From: Lachnospiraceae bacterium
GTDB taxonomy: Bacteria; Bacillota; Clostridia; Lachnospirales; Lachnospiraceae
NCBI GenBank assembly: GCA_017500935.1
Contig: JAFVXW010000005.1
Location: forward strand, 39,095 to 103,094
Direction: 5' to 3'
DNA length: 64,000 nt
The first letter of the stretch is position 1. The number at the start of each line of letters is the position of its first letter. The position numbers and the translations under genes are program-made. A model generated the notes under the pieces. That model did not search any database. It was not told the DNA's origin and worked only from the letters and a program-made list of their open reading frames with translations. Shown here piece by piece: positions 27,225 to 35,211 of this stretch.

Positions 27225-27434
27225 GGGTAGAGTCTCCTTCTTGGTGTGGAATTTGTTGGTTTTGTTGGAAAAAGATTTCCTGATGAGAATATTTTACACT
27301 ATTTTGCCTATAAAGAAAAGAGAATCCTGTTGCTTTTTTCTGTTGTATTTTGAAAGGATGTGGTATGATGATAAGGAAACAATATGGTAATGATGAAGCG
27401 ATTGAAATGTGTTGCATTGGAAACGGAGGGTTTT

Positions 27435-28205
27435 ATGAAATATTCGGAAGGCGGTTTACAGTATCACTTGCAGATAAAAGAAGGCGATGTGGGCAGATAT
27501 GTGCTTTTGCCCGGTGATCCCAAACGCTGTGCCAAGATCGCAAAATACTTTGACGATCCGGTGCTGGTTGCTGACAGCAGGGAATATGTGACATATACAG
27601 GTTATCTGGACGGTGTAAAGGTGAGTGTAACCTCCACCGGCATCGGAGGTCCGTCTGCGTCCATTGCCATGCAGGAGCTGGTGCGGGTTGGGGCAGACAC
27701 CTTTGTGCGTGTGGGAACCTGCGGCGGTATGGATATTGCGGTGAAAAGCGGTGATCTTGTCATTGCCACCGGTGCGATCCGTGCAGAAGGAACCAGCCGT
27801 GAATATGCGCCCATCGAATTTCCGGCTGTTGCTGATCTGGATGTGGCACTGGCGCTTCGCAGTGCGGCGGCGGAGCTTGGTATGACGGCTCATACAGGCG
27901 TTGTGCAGTGTAAGGATTCCTTTTACGGACAGCATGAACCGCATCTGATGCCGGTCAATTATGAACTGGAAAATAAATGGAATGCATGGTTAAAGCTTGG
28001 GTGCAAGGCCTCTGAAATGGAATCGGCGGCATTGTTTACCGTGGCAAGCTATCTTCGTGTCCGCTGCGGTTCTGTCTTTTTGACGGTTGCCAATCAGGAA
28101 AGGGAAAAGGCAGGCCTGTACAATCCGGTTGCGCATGATACGGATGCAGCGATCCGGACAGGTGTGCTGGCGATCCGCAAGCTGATCGCGCAGGATGCAA
28201 GATGA
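27435..28205 (+). CDS. udp: Uridine phosphorylase-type nucleoside phosphorylase
   Basis: A 256-residue NP-I family enzyme. The phosphate site [11 protein letters not shown] is near residue 25. [11 protein letters not shown] and the C-terminal [12 protein letters not shown] match uridine phosphorylases, which split uridine to uracil and ribose-1-phosphate. The ATG at 27435 follows GGAGG; an upstream in-frame start exists but has no ribosome site. The gene is divergent from fucO and appears unrelated to the compartment pathway. Confidence 0.9.
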   Translation: MKYSEGGLQYHLQIKEGDVGRYVLLPGDPKRCAKIAKYFDDPVLVADSREYVTYTGYLDGVKVSVTSTGIGGPSASIAMQELVRVGADTFVRVGTCGGMDIAVKSGDLVIATGAIRAEGTSREYAPIEFPAVADLDVALALRSAAAELGMTAHTGVVQCKDSFYGQHEPHLMPVNYELENKWNAWLKLGCKASEMESAALFTVASYLRVRCGSVFLTVANQEREKAGLYNPVAHDTDAAIRTGVLAIRKLIAQDAR

Positions 28206-28482
28206 AAAGCAGGCAAATATTTGAAAATGGAAGATTTGCATGAATAAAATGCGCTTATTTTTAGGGAGAAGCATGCAAAATGAGAAAAAAGATATTTTTA
28301 CATGCTGGAAACAGGGCGGAAATCACGCAAAAATGGAAAAAACAGTAATAATGACTGCACGAGTTGGAAAAATGTGATTTTTTCAGCATGCAAATCTGAG
28401 AAAAACAGATATTTGCACGCAGGAACAAGATTTTTTTGCATGCAAAATCATAAATAGGCTAAAAATGCATGAATTTGCATAA
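28206..28482. repeat. AT-rich gap with repeated GCATGCAAA motif
   Basis: No gene is seen. GCATGCAAA occurs three times (28271-28279, 28386-28394, 28438-28446), the last inside a perfect 14-bp palindrome TTTTGCATGCAAAA (28434-28447). Partial copies lie at 28235-28242, about 28412-28420 and about 28466-28480. Spacing is irregular. It may be a degenerate repeat or a cluster of protein-binding sites. Confidence 0.45.
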
Positions 28483-28525
28483 AAAGTGGGCAGGAAAAAC
28501 ATCAAAATGTTTTCCTGCCCACTTT
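28483..28525. terminator. Bidirectional terminator
   Basis: A perfect stem of about 19 bp (AAAGTGGGCAGG ... CCTGCCCACTTT) with a CAAA loop lies between convergent genes. Confidence 0.88.
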
Positions 28526-28540
28526 GGACAATACAAATTA

Positions 28541-29254
28541 TTAAAATATACTTCTGATCAGCTTTTCGGGAAAACCGATTTCCCGGATCAGTTTCACGCA
28601 TTCCGTGACTTCGCCCAGATGCTCTTTTCCGTGGCTGTCGCTGGAAAGAATGACCGGACATCCCAGCTTTTCACATGCTTCAAGCAGCTGGATGCAGTTT
28701 GCACGGCAGTTTTTGCGGTAGCTGCCGGGCGTAAGGGAAACATTGTTGATCTCGGGAAGAACATCATATTCCAGAGCGGCTTGTACAAGTTCCGGATAAT
28801 CCACAGGAAAACGGGAATCGTCACAGTGACCGATGATGCGTACTTGGGGGTGCTTCATGGCACGGATGTAGGCCTGCGTGTTTTCGGCAGCTGATCCGGA
28901 AGTGTAAATGGGGCGGTGGGTGCTGATGATACAGTAGTCCAGACGTTTTAAAATATCATCGGGAATATCAAGCGTTCCTGAAGTGTCCAGAATATTTGCC
29001 TCTGCTCCGTAGCGCAGATCGATGCCAAAGCGGCTGCGCTCACATAAAAAGAGACTGCGAAAGTAAGAGAGACCGGCGCTGCCCATACTGGCAGGACCGT
29101 GGTCGCTGATACCCAGGATCTGTATGTTTCGCAGGGCGGCCTCGCGGGCAAGATCGGTTACACTGTCCTGCGTGGCATGACCGCTGGAACGGCTATGTGT
29201 ATGAAGATCGATGGTGGTGTAAGCGTTTTCGGCAAAATTGTGATAATGTATCAT
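28541..29254 (-). CDS. PHP-domain metal-dependent phosphoesterase
   Basis: A 237-residue protein of the YcdX-like PHP group. Metal-ligand motifs in order are DLHTHSRSSGH near the N-terminus, ISDHG, ISTHRP, IIGHCDDSRF, EINN, and SSDSHG near the C-terminus. The fold matches PHP hydrolases that remove phosphate from small substrates; the substrate is unknown. I chose the ATG with a GGAG site six bases upstream (protein start MIHYHNFAEN), 16 codons inside the longest frame. It is convergent with udp and divergent from the compartment operon. Confidence 0.88.
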   Translation of the reverse strand: MIHYHNFAENAYTTIDLHTHSRSSGHATQDSVTDLAREAALRNIQILGISDHGPASMGSAGLSYFRSLFLCERSRFGIDLRYGAEANILDTSGTLDIPDDILKRLDYCIISTHRPIYTSGSAAENTQAYIRAMKHPQVRIIGHCDDSRFPVDYPELVQAALEYDVLPEINNVSLTPGSYRKNCRANCIQLLEACEKLGCPVILSSDSHGKEHLGEVTECVKLIREIGFPEKLIRSIF

Positions 29255-29448
29255 GAATGACTCCGTGGTTTGTGTATAAATTGCACAGTGACATAAATTC
29301 ATATTGTTCTGTGTACAGTATGCCCTGAATTTATAAGAAAGTCAAGAAAAAACATAATCAGTCATACACAACCCTGTAAAAAGCAAATAAAAACCACTAA
29401 AAAACAGAAAAAACCACAAAAAATATAACAAAAATCAATCAGAATTGG

Positions 29449-29477
29449 TTGACAGAATGCATTGTTAGGAATATACT
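29449..29477 (+). promoter_or_regulatory. Sigma-A promoter of the microcompartment operon
   Basis: A perfect -35 TTGACA (29449-29454), 17-base spacer, and -10 TATACT (29472-29477). The rest of the roughly 300-base gap upstream is AT-rich without other clear signals. Confidence 0.8.
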
Positions 29478-29505
29478 AAAAGCTAGAAGATTTTACCTGA
29501 ATTCT

Positions 29506-29536
29506 GGATGTTTTGTATACAAAATAATAAACATCC
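29506..29536 (+). promoter_or_regulatory. Candidate operator / leader hairpin
   Basis: An inverted repeat (GGATGTTT at 29506-29513, AAACATCC at 29529-29536) encloses the palindrome TTTTGTATACAAAA (29511-29524). It lies in the transcribed leader, about 25 bases before the dehydratase start, and suits a repressor such as the DeoR protein of the operon. Confidence 0.45.
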
Positions 29537-29560
29537 TGTAACAAATAGAAAGGAGCAGCA

Positions 29561-32086
29561 ATGGCAAAGTATTACACAAGGGAAATTCCCAAGTCAGACA
29601 GAATTCCAAAGCTGGTCACTCATCTGTACGCTAAGATGCCGGAAATTGAATCTTCAAGAGCGAAACTGCTTACAGAATCCTACAAGATGACGGAAGACAA
29701 GCCGATCATCATGCGCAGGGCACTTGCTTTTGAACACATCCTTGATAATATTCCGATCATCATCAGACCGGATGAACTGATCGTAGGCAGCAGCACCATC
29801 GCTCCCAGAGGATGCCAGACATTTCCTGAATTTTCCTATGAATGGCTGGAAGCAGAATTTGAGACAGTTGAAACCAGAAGCGCCGATCCTTTTTACATAG
29901 CAGATCAGACCAAGAAGGATCTGGCACAGGCCAATGCTTACTGGAAGGGAAGAACCACCAGCGAACTGGCGACCTCTCTGATGGCAGAAGAGACCAAGGT
30001 GGCTATGGCCCACAATATTTTTACACCGGGCAACTACTATTATAATGGTGTTGGTCATGTGACTGTTCAGTATGAAAAGGTTCTTGAGATCGGTTATAAC
30101 GGGCTGATCGAAGAGATGGAAGCGGAGCTTGCAACCTGTAAGCCCGGCGATGCAGATTACTGCACCAAGACCCAGTTTATCAAAGCGGCGATCTTAAGCT
30201 GTAAGGCTGTTATCAGATATGCACAAAGATATGCAAAGCTTGCGCTTCAGGAAGCGGAAGGATGCAGCGATGCAGCAAGAAAACAGGAACTTTTGCAGAT
30301 CGCAGAAAACTGTATGAATGTGCCTGCACAGGGCGCCAAGAGCTTTTACGAAGCCTGTCAGAGTTTCTGGTTTGTACAGCAGCTTCTGCAGGTGGAATCC
30401 AGCGGACATTCCATTTCTCCCGGACGTTTTGACCAGTATATGTATCCTTATTATAAGAAGGATCTTGATAATGGCAGGATTACCAGAGAATATGCACAGG
30501 AACTGATCGACTGTATCTGGGTGAAGTTAAATGACCTGAATAAATGCCGTGATGCAGCCAGCGCGGAAGGTTTTGCGGGTTACAGCCTGTTCCAGAACCT
30601 GATTGTCGGCGGACAGGACAAGGACGGCAATGATGTGACCAATGATCTGTCCTTTATGTGTATCACAGCTTCCAAACATGTATTTTTACCGATGCCGTCT
30701 CTTTCCATCCGTGTATGGAACAAGACTCCTCATGATCTGATGCTTAAAGCTGCTGATCTGACAAGAACCGGTATCGGACTTCCGGCATATTACAACGACG
30801 AAGTGATCATTCCTTCCCTGATGAGCAGAGGACTGACTCTTGAAGATGCAAGAGAGTACAATATCATCGGCTGCGTAGAGCCTCAGAAGGCCGGCAAGAC
30901 AGAAGGATGGCACGATTCCGCATTCTTTAATATGTGCCGCCCGCTGGAACTGGTATTCTCCAATGGCTGGGACAAAGGGGAAAAGATCAGTATCGAGACC
31001 GGCAAGGTTGAAGAGATGCAGACCTTTGAAGAATTCTACGATGCTTATAAAAAGCAGATGGAATACAATATTGCACTGATGGTCAACGCAGACAACGCCA
31101 TCGATGTGGCACATGCGACCAGATGTCCTCTTCCTTTCCTTTCCTGTATGATCGATGATTGTGTCAAGAGAGGCAAGAGTGTGCAGGAAGGCGGTGCGGT
31201 TTATAACTTTACCGGTCCTCAGGGATTTGGTATTGCCAATATGACGGATTCTTTATATGCCATCAAGAAACTGGTATTTGAAGAAAAGAAGATCACCATG
31301 GCAGAACTGAAACGCGCGCTGGCTATGAACTACGGTCAGGGCTTTGATGCGATCACTGCAGGTGAAGTGACAGCACAGGTTGTGAAGCAGATGGAAGAAA
31401 GTGGTGTGACCGTTACGGCAGAACAGATCGCCCAGATGGCTGCGGCTGTTATGAATGCGCAGCTTCCGGCTGAAGAAAAAGCAAGATATGAAGAGATCAA
31501 AGCCATGATCGATGACGTTCCCAAGTACGGCAACGACAACGAAGAGGTTGACCTTTTTGCAAGAGATGTGGCTTATACCTATTCCAGACCGCTGCTGAAT
31601 TATTACAATCCCCGCGGCGGCCAGTATCAGGCAGGCATGTATCCTGTATCTGCAAATGTACCTATGGGTGCACAGGTTGGTGCAACACCCGACGGCAGAC
31701 TGGCACACACTCCTGTGGCAGATGGTGTATCTCCTTCCGCAGGCAAGGATGCCAACGGCCCTACCGCAGCAGCCAACTCTGTATCAAAGCTGGATCACGG
31801 CATTGCCTCAAACGGTACGCTTTATAACCAGAAATTCCATCCGACAGCACTTTCCGGTGCACAGGGACTTGAGAATTTCGTAGCGCTGATCCGTTCTTAC
31901 TTTGAACAGAAGGGCAGCCATGTACAGTTTAACGTGGTTGACAGACAGACGCTTCTGGATGCACAGGCTCATCCTGAAAAATACGGTCACCTGATCGTAC
32001 GTGTGGCAGGTTACAGTGCATTGTTCACAACCCTTTCCAAGTCACTGCAGGATGATATCATCAGCAGAACAGAACAGGGCTTCTAA
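29561..32086 (+). CDS. Glycyl-radical 1,2-propanediol dehydratase
   Basis: An 841-residue glycyl radical enzyme. The thiyl-radical Cys is in GCVEPQKAGKTEGWHD (Cys438, with Glu440 as the acid/base). The radical Gly is in VRVAGYSALF (Gly817). The GCVEPQ motif belongs to the diol dehydratase/choline lyase branch, not pyruvate formate-lyase. With fucO, the aldolase and PduP-type genes around it, B12-independent dehydration of 1,2-propanediol to propionaldehyde is the best call. No encapsulation helix is visible at either end, so loading into the shell must use another contact. Start set by AAAGGAG. Confidence 0.93.
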   Translation: MAKYYTREIPKSDRIPKLVTHLYAKMPEIESSRAKLLTESYKMTEDKPIIMRRALAFEHILDNIPIIIRPDELIVGSSTIAPRGCQTFPEFSYEWLEAEFETVETRSADPFYIADQTKKDLAQANAYWKGRTTSELATSLMAEETKVAMAHNIFTPGNYYYNGVGHVTVQYEKVLEIGYNGLIEEMEAELATCKPGDADYCTKTQFIKAAILSCKAVIRYAQRYAKLALQEAEGCSDAARKQELLQIAENCMNVPAQGAKSFYEACQSFWFVQQLLQVESSGHSISPGRFDQYMYPYYKKDLDNGRITREYAQELIDCIWVKLNDLNKCRDAASAEGFAGYSLFQNLIVGGQDKDGNDVTNDLSFMCITASKHVFLPMPSLSIRVWNKTPHDLMLKAADLTRTGIGLPAYYNDEVIIPSLMSRGLTLEDAREYNIIGCVEPQKAGKTEGWHDSAFFNMCRPLELVFSNGWDKGEKISIETGKVEEMQTFEEFYDAYKKQMEYNIALMVNADNAIDVAHATRCPLPFLSCMIDDCVKRGKSVQEGGAVYNFTGPQGFGIANMTDSLYAIKKLVFEEKKITMAELKRALAMNYGQGFDAITAGEVTAQVVKQMEESGVTVTAEQIAQMAAAVMNAQLPAEEKARYEEIKAMIDDVPKYGNDNEEVDLFARDVAYTYSRPLLNYYNPRGGQYQAGMYPVSANVPMGAQVGATPDGRLAHTPVADGVSPSAGKDANGPTAAANSVSKLDHGIASNGTLYNQKFHPTALSGAQGLENFVALIRSYFEQKGSHVQFNVVDRQTLLDAQAHPEKYGHLIVRVAGYSALFTTLSKSLQDDIISRTEQGF

Positions 32087-32097
32087 AAAGAGGACGG

Positions 32098-32898
32098 ATG
32101 GTATCTATGGATTATTTACAGACAAAAGGCCGTATCTTTGATATTCAGCGATATTCCATCCATGACGGAACCGGTATCCGCACCATTGTCTTTTTAAAAG
32201 GCTGTGTGCTCAGATGCAAATGGTGCTGCAACCCGGAATCTCAGGAATATGCCATTCAGGAGATGATGGTTGCAGGGAAGAAGAAAATCATCGGTCGGGA
32301 TGTGACAGTGGAAGAGGTAATGGAGACTGTCATGAAAGACAGAACCTATTACGCAAGAACCGGCGGCGGCATTACCCTTTCGGGCGGTGAGTGCTTATGT
32401 CAGCCGGAATTTGCCAGAGATCTTCTCAGAGCCTCCAAAGAAGCCGGGATCACCACTGCCATTGAAAGTATGGCGGGGGTAAAATGGGAGATCATCGAAC
32501 AGATCCTTCCTTATCTGGATCATTATCTGATGGATATCAAACATATTAACGGTGAAAAACACCGGCAGTTTACCGGAAGCGGCAATGAACTGATGCTGGA
32601 AAATGCCAGAAAAGTTGCACAGTCCGGGCTGACAAAGTTAAGTATCCGTGTTCCGGTAGTGCCTACCTTCAATGACAGACCGGAAGAAATCCGGGATATC
32701 GCCAGATTCGCAGACAAGCTTCCGGGTGTGGAAGAGATTTATCTGCTTCCTTATCACAGGCTGGGGCAGGACAAGTACGACGGATTGGGCAGAACTTATG
32801 AAATGCCCGATATTCTGCCGCCGGATCCTTCCTATATGGAATCTCTGAAAAAAGTTGTGAAGGCAAATTCAAAACTTAGATGCCAGATCGGCGGATAA
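32098..32898 (+). CDS. Glycyl-radical enzyme activating enzyme (radical SAM)
   Basis: A 266-residue radical SAM protein with the [4Fe-4S] motif CVLRCKWC (Cys36, 40, 43), followed by the GGG-type motif TGGGITLSGGE for SAM binding. It generates the glycyl radical on the preceding dehydratase. The sequence passes directly from CNPESQ to IIGRDVTVEEVME. It thus lacks the two-cluster ferredoxin-like insert found in many dehydratase activases and is close to the size of pyruvate formate-lyase activase. A second ATG (MDYLQTKG) three codons in may be the real start. Confidence 0.93.
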   Translation: MVSMDYLQTKGRIFDIQRYSIHDGTGIRTIVFLKGCVLRCKWCCNPESQEYAIQEMMVAGKKKIIGRDVTVEEVMETVMKDRTYYARTGGGITLSGGECLCQPEFARDLLRASKEAGITTAIESMAGVKWEIIEQILPYLDHYLMDIKHINGEKHRQFTGSGNELMLENARKVAQSGLTKLSIRVPVVPTFNDRPEEIRDIARFADKLPGVEEIYLLPYHRLGQDKYDGLGRTYEMPDILPPDPSYMESLKKVVKANSKLRCQIGG

Positions 32899-32917
32899 GG
32901 TAAAGAGAGGACAATAC

Positions 32918-33286
32918 ATGGATTGGCTCAATGACGGATCAAAACACAGGATCGTGCAGGAGCTTGTGCCCGGTAAACAGATCACACTGGCGCATATCAT
33001 TGCAAGTCCGGATAAGATCCTTTATGAAAAACTGGGGCTGGATCCCAGAATCGATTATGCAAGGGCTGCCATCGGTATTATGACAGTATCGCCGGCAGAA
33101 AGCGCGATCATCATGGCAGATGTGGCCATGAAGGCAGCATCCATCGATCTTGGATTTGTGGACCGTTTCAGCGGTTCCCTGATCATAACGGGTACAGTGT
33201 CTGAGGTGGAAGCTTCAGAACAGGCGATTCTGGATTATTTTACAGAAGTGCACAAATATTCAGTCTGTCCCATTACACGCACATGA
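32918..33286 (+). CDS. Microcompartment shell protein, EutS/PduU type
   Basis: A 122-residue circularly permuted BMC-H protein. Typical features are GKQITLAHIIASPD at the start, AAIGIMTVSPAESAIIMADVA, GFVDRFSGSLIITG and the closing YSVCPITRT. These hexamers form shell facets with a small beta-barrel over the pore. Located between the activase and the EutP-like gene. Confidence 0.93.
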   Translation: MDWLNDGSKHRIVQELVPGKQITLAHIIASPDKILYEKLGLDPRIDYARAAIGIMTVSPAESAIIMADVAMKAASIDLGFVDRFSGSLIITGTVSEVEASEQAILDYFTEVHKYSVCPITRT

Positions 33287-33305
33287 TCTAAAGGCGTGAT
33301 GTAAT

Positions 33306-33773
33306 ATGAAAAAACTGATTTTAATCGGGCGCAGTGAGAGCGGGAAGACCACGCTGCAGCAGGCACTTAAGGGAGAACCGGTTTCCTATTATAAAACGCA
33401 GTACATACATAATCACGATGTACTGATCGATACTCCCGGGGAGTATCTACAGACCCATACATTAGGTGCGGCGCTGGCGCTTTACTCTTATGAGGCAGAT
33501 GTTGTGGGACTTTTGGTATCTGCAACGGAGCCGTACTCGCTGTTTCCACCCAATATCACCTGCATGGTAAACCGTGAGGTGATCGGGATCATAACAAAGA
33601 TCAATGATCCCAAAGCAAATGTTCCGATGGTGGAGTCCTGGCTGAAAAATGCAGGATGTAAAACCATATTTTATGTGGATTCTGTCACAGGAGAGGGAGT
33701 AGATAGGATTTTTGACTATCTTGAGGTTCCAATTGTGAAGAAACCACAAAAAACAAAATCTAAAACAACATAA
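33306..33773 (+). CDS. EutP/PduV-like P-loop protein
   Basis: A 155-residue small Ras-like P-loop protein with GRSESGKT (8-15), DTPGEY (switch II-like) and TKIND (N/TKxD). In pdu and eut systems these proteins associate with the shell, and some EutP proteins have been reported to phosphorylate acetate. The Lys-rich C-terminus follows a Thr-Gly-rich GEGVDRIFDYL segment. Its role here is inferred from position. Confidence 0.87.
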   Translation: MKKLILIGRSESGKTTLQQALKGEPVSYYKTQYIHNHDVLIDTPGEYLQTHTLGAALALYSYEADVVGLLVSATEPYSLFPPNITCMVNREVIGIITKINDPKANVPMVESWLKNAGCKTIFYVDSVTGEGVDRIFDYLEVPIVKKPQKTKSKTT

Positions 33774-33776
33774 AAC

Positions 33777-33819
33777 CAACATTAATGTTGTTGACTTATG
33801 TGGTATTTAGGCTTATAAT
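33777..33819 (+). promoter_or_regulatory. Internal promoter with overlapping palindrome
   Basis: TTGACT (33791-33796), a 17-base spacer and TATAAT (33814-33819) form a strong sigma-A promoter. The perfect 14-bp palindrome CAACATTAATGTTG (33777-33790) abuts the -35 box and is a likely regulator site. This would drive the aldolase and all later shell genes independently of the dehydratase. Confidence 0.78.
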
Positions 33820-33862
33820 GAAGCCAACAAATATAAAAAACAAAAAACCAGGAGGTTCCAAC

Positions 33863-34666
33863 ATGCAAAACGAATACGAAATCAAAAAAGAGATTTGTGA
33901 CATTGGCAGAAGAATCTACAACAGAAACATGGTAGCTGCAAATGACGGTAACATTTCTGTAAAGATCAGCGACAATGAATTTCTTTGCACCCCTACCGGT
34001 GTATCCAAGGGCTTTATGACTCCCGAATACATTTGTAAGGTAGACGCTAAGGGTAATGTTCTTCAGGCTAACGGCAATTTCAGACCCTCTTCTGAAATCA
34101 AGATGCACATGAGAGTATATGAAGAAAGACCCGACGTTAAAGCTGTTGTACATGCTCATCCCGTATATGCTACCAGCTTTGCTATCGCAGGCATTCCGCT
34201 GACTCAGCCCATCATGCCCGAAGCAGTTATCGCTCTTGGCTGTGTGCCGATCGCTAAATACGGCAGACCTTCCACCATGGAAATTCCGGATGCAGTTTCT
34301 GAATACGTTCAGTACTTCGACGCTGTTCTGCTTGAAAACCACGGCGCTCTGACCTTTGCTGATTCCCTGCTTTCTGCATACATGAAGATGGAATCCGTAG
34401 AATTCTACGCACAGCTTCTGTATCAGTCCAGACTGCTTGGCGGTCCTAAGGAATTCACTCCTCAGCAGGTTGAAGATCTGTATGAGATCAGAAGACAGTT
34501 CGGTATGCCCGGCCGTCATCCCGCTAACCTTTGCCCTAACAACAAAGAAGGCAAGCCCAGCTGCCATACCTGTGGCGCAAGCTGCAAAGGCAAGAAGAAC
34601 GATGCAATCACCGCTGACCAGATTGCAGAGATCACCAAGAAGGTTCTTGAACAGTTAGGCAAATAA
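33863..34666 (+). CDS. Class II aldolase (fuculose/rhamnulose-1-phosphate type), shell-targeted
   Basis: A 267-residue zinc aldolase. Visible elements are AANDGNIS and PTGVSKGF (phosphate and substrate loops), PSSEIKMH with the catalytic Glu78, HAHP with zinc ligands His97 and His99, and ENHGAL with His160. It splits a 6-deoxy-ketohexose-1-phosphate into dihydroxyacetone phosphate and lactaldehyde. After the fold comes a Cys-rich linker (Cys224, 234, 237, 241) and then an amphipathic helix ITADQIAEITKKVLEQLGK, a C-terminal encapsulation peptide. AGGAGG precedes the ATG. The Cys cluster is not part of classic FucA and may bind a metal. Confidence 0.92.
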   Translation: MQNEYEIKKEICDIGRRIYNRNMVAANDGNISVKISDNEFLCTPTGVSKGFMTPEYICKVDAKGNVLQANGNFRPSSEIKMHMRVYEERPDVKAVVHAHPVYATSFAIAGIPLTQPIMPEAVIALGCVPIAKYGRPSTMEIPDAVSEYVQYFDAVLLENHGALTFADSLLSAYMKMESVEFYAQLLYQSRLLGGPKEFTPQQVEDLYEIRRQFGMPGRHPANLCPNNKEGKPSCHTCGASCKGKKNDAITADQIAEITKKVLEQLGK

Positions 34667-35211
34667 TGAACCACAACGAAATAGAGGCTATCGTCCGCAC
34701 TGTCTTAGGACAGGTTGCGGACGATCAAAGCAAAAACCCGGCTGCAGAGACGAAAGCGAATCTGGTTGCTGCCAATGGCGGTAAGGTACAGATGACCATG
34801 ACTCTTGACAAGGCAGTAAAGCTCATCGAAAAAGTTGAAGAGAAGGCTGCTGAATGGGACATGCGAATCGTTGCAGCAGTATCCGATGCCTCTGGCAGAC
34901 CGGTTGCCATTCACTGTATGGATGGCGCATACATGGGAAGCTTTGACGTTGCACTTAATAAAACATTCACATCCATAGCATTTCAGATGTCCACCGCTGA
35001 TCTTGGAAAGCTGGCAGGCCCCGGCGAGAGCCTTTATGGTATCCAGTTTACCAACGAAGGAAAGATCGTAATCTTTGGCGGAGGTGAAGTTCTGAAAAAA
35101 GACGGTGTTATCATTGGAGCACTTGGCGTCAGCGGCGGTTCTGCGCAGCAGGATTCCGATCTGGCGGCTTATGGAAAATCCATTTTTGAGGAGGTAATCG
35201 CGTGCTTGTAA
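34666..35211 (+). CDS. GlcG/HbpS/PduO-C-like protein with encapsulation helix
   Basis: A 181-residue protein. Residues 3-17 form an amphipathic encapsulation helix (HNEIEAIVRTVLGQV), followed by a linker and a PF03928-type domain (GlcG/HbpS, like the PduO C-terminal domain) with VSDASGRPVAIHCMDGAY and the Gly-rich VSGGSAQQD end. Family members bind haem or corrinoid, or act in redox stress. In this B12-independent system haem or flavin support is more likely than cobalamin, but this is open. The start codon shares one base with the aldolase stop. Confidence 0.85.
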   Translation: MNHNEIEAIVRTVLGQVADDQSKNPAAETKANLVAANGGKVQMTMTLDKAVKLIEKVEEKAAEWDMRIVAAVSDASGRPVAIHCMDGAYMGSFDVALNKTFTSIAFQMSTADLGKLAGPGESLYGIQFTNEGKIVIFGGGEVLKKDGVIIGALGVSGGSAQQDSDLAAYGKSIFEEVIACL

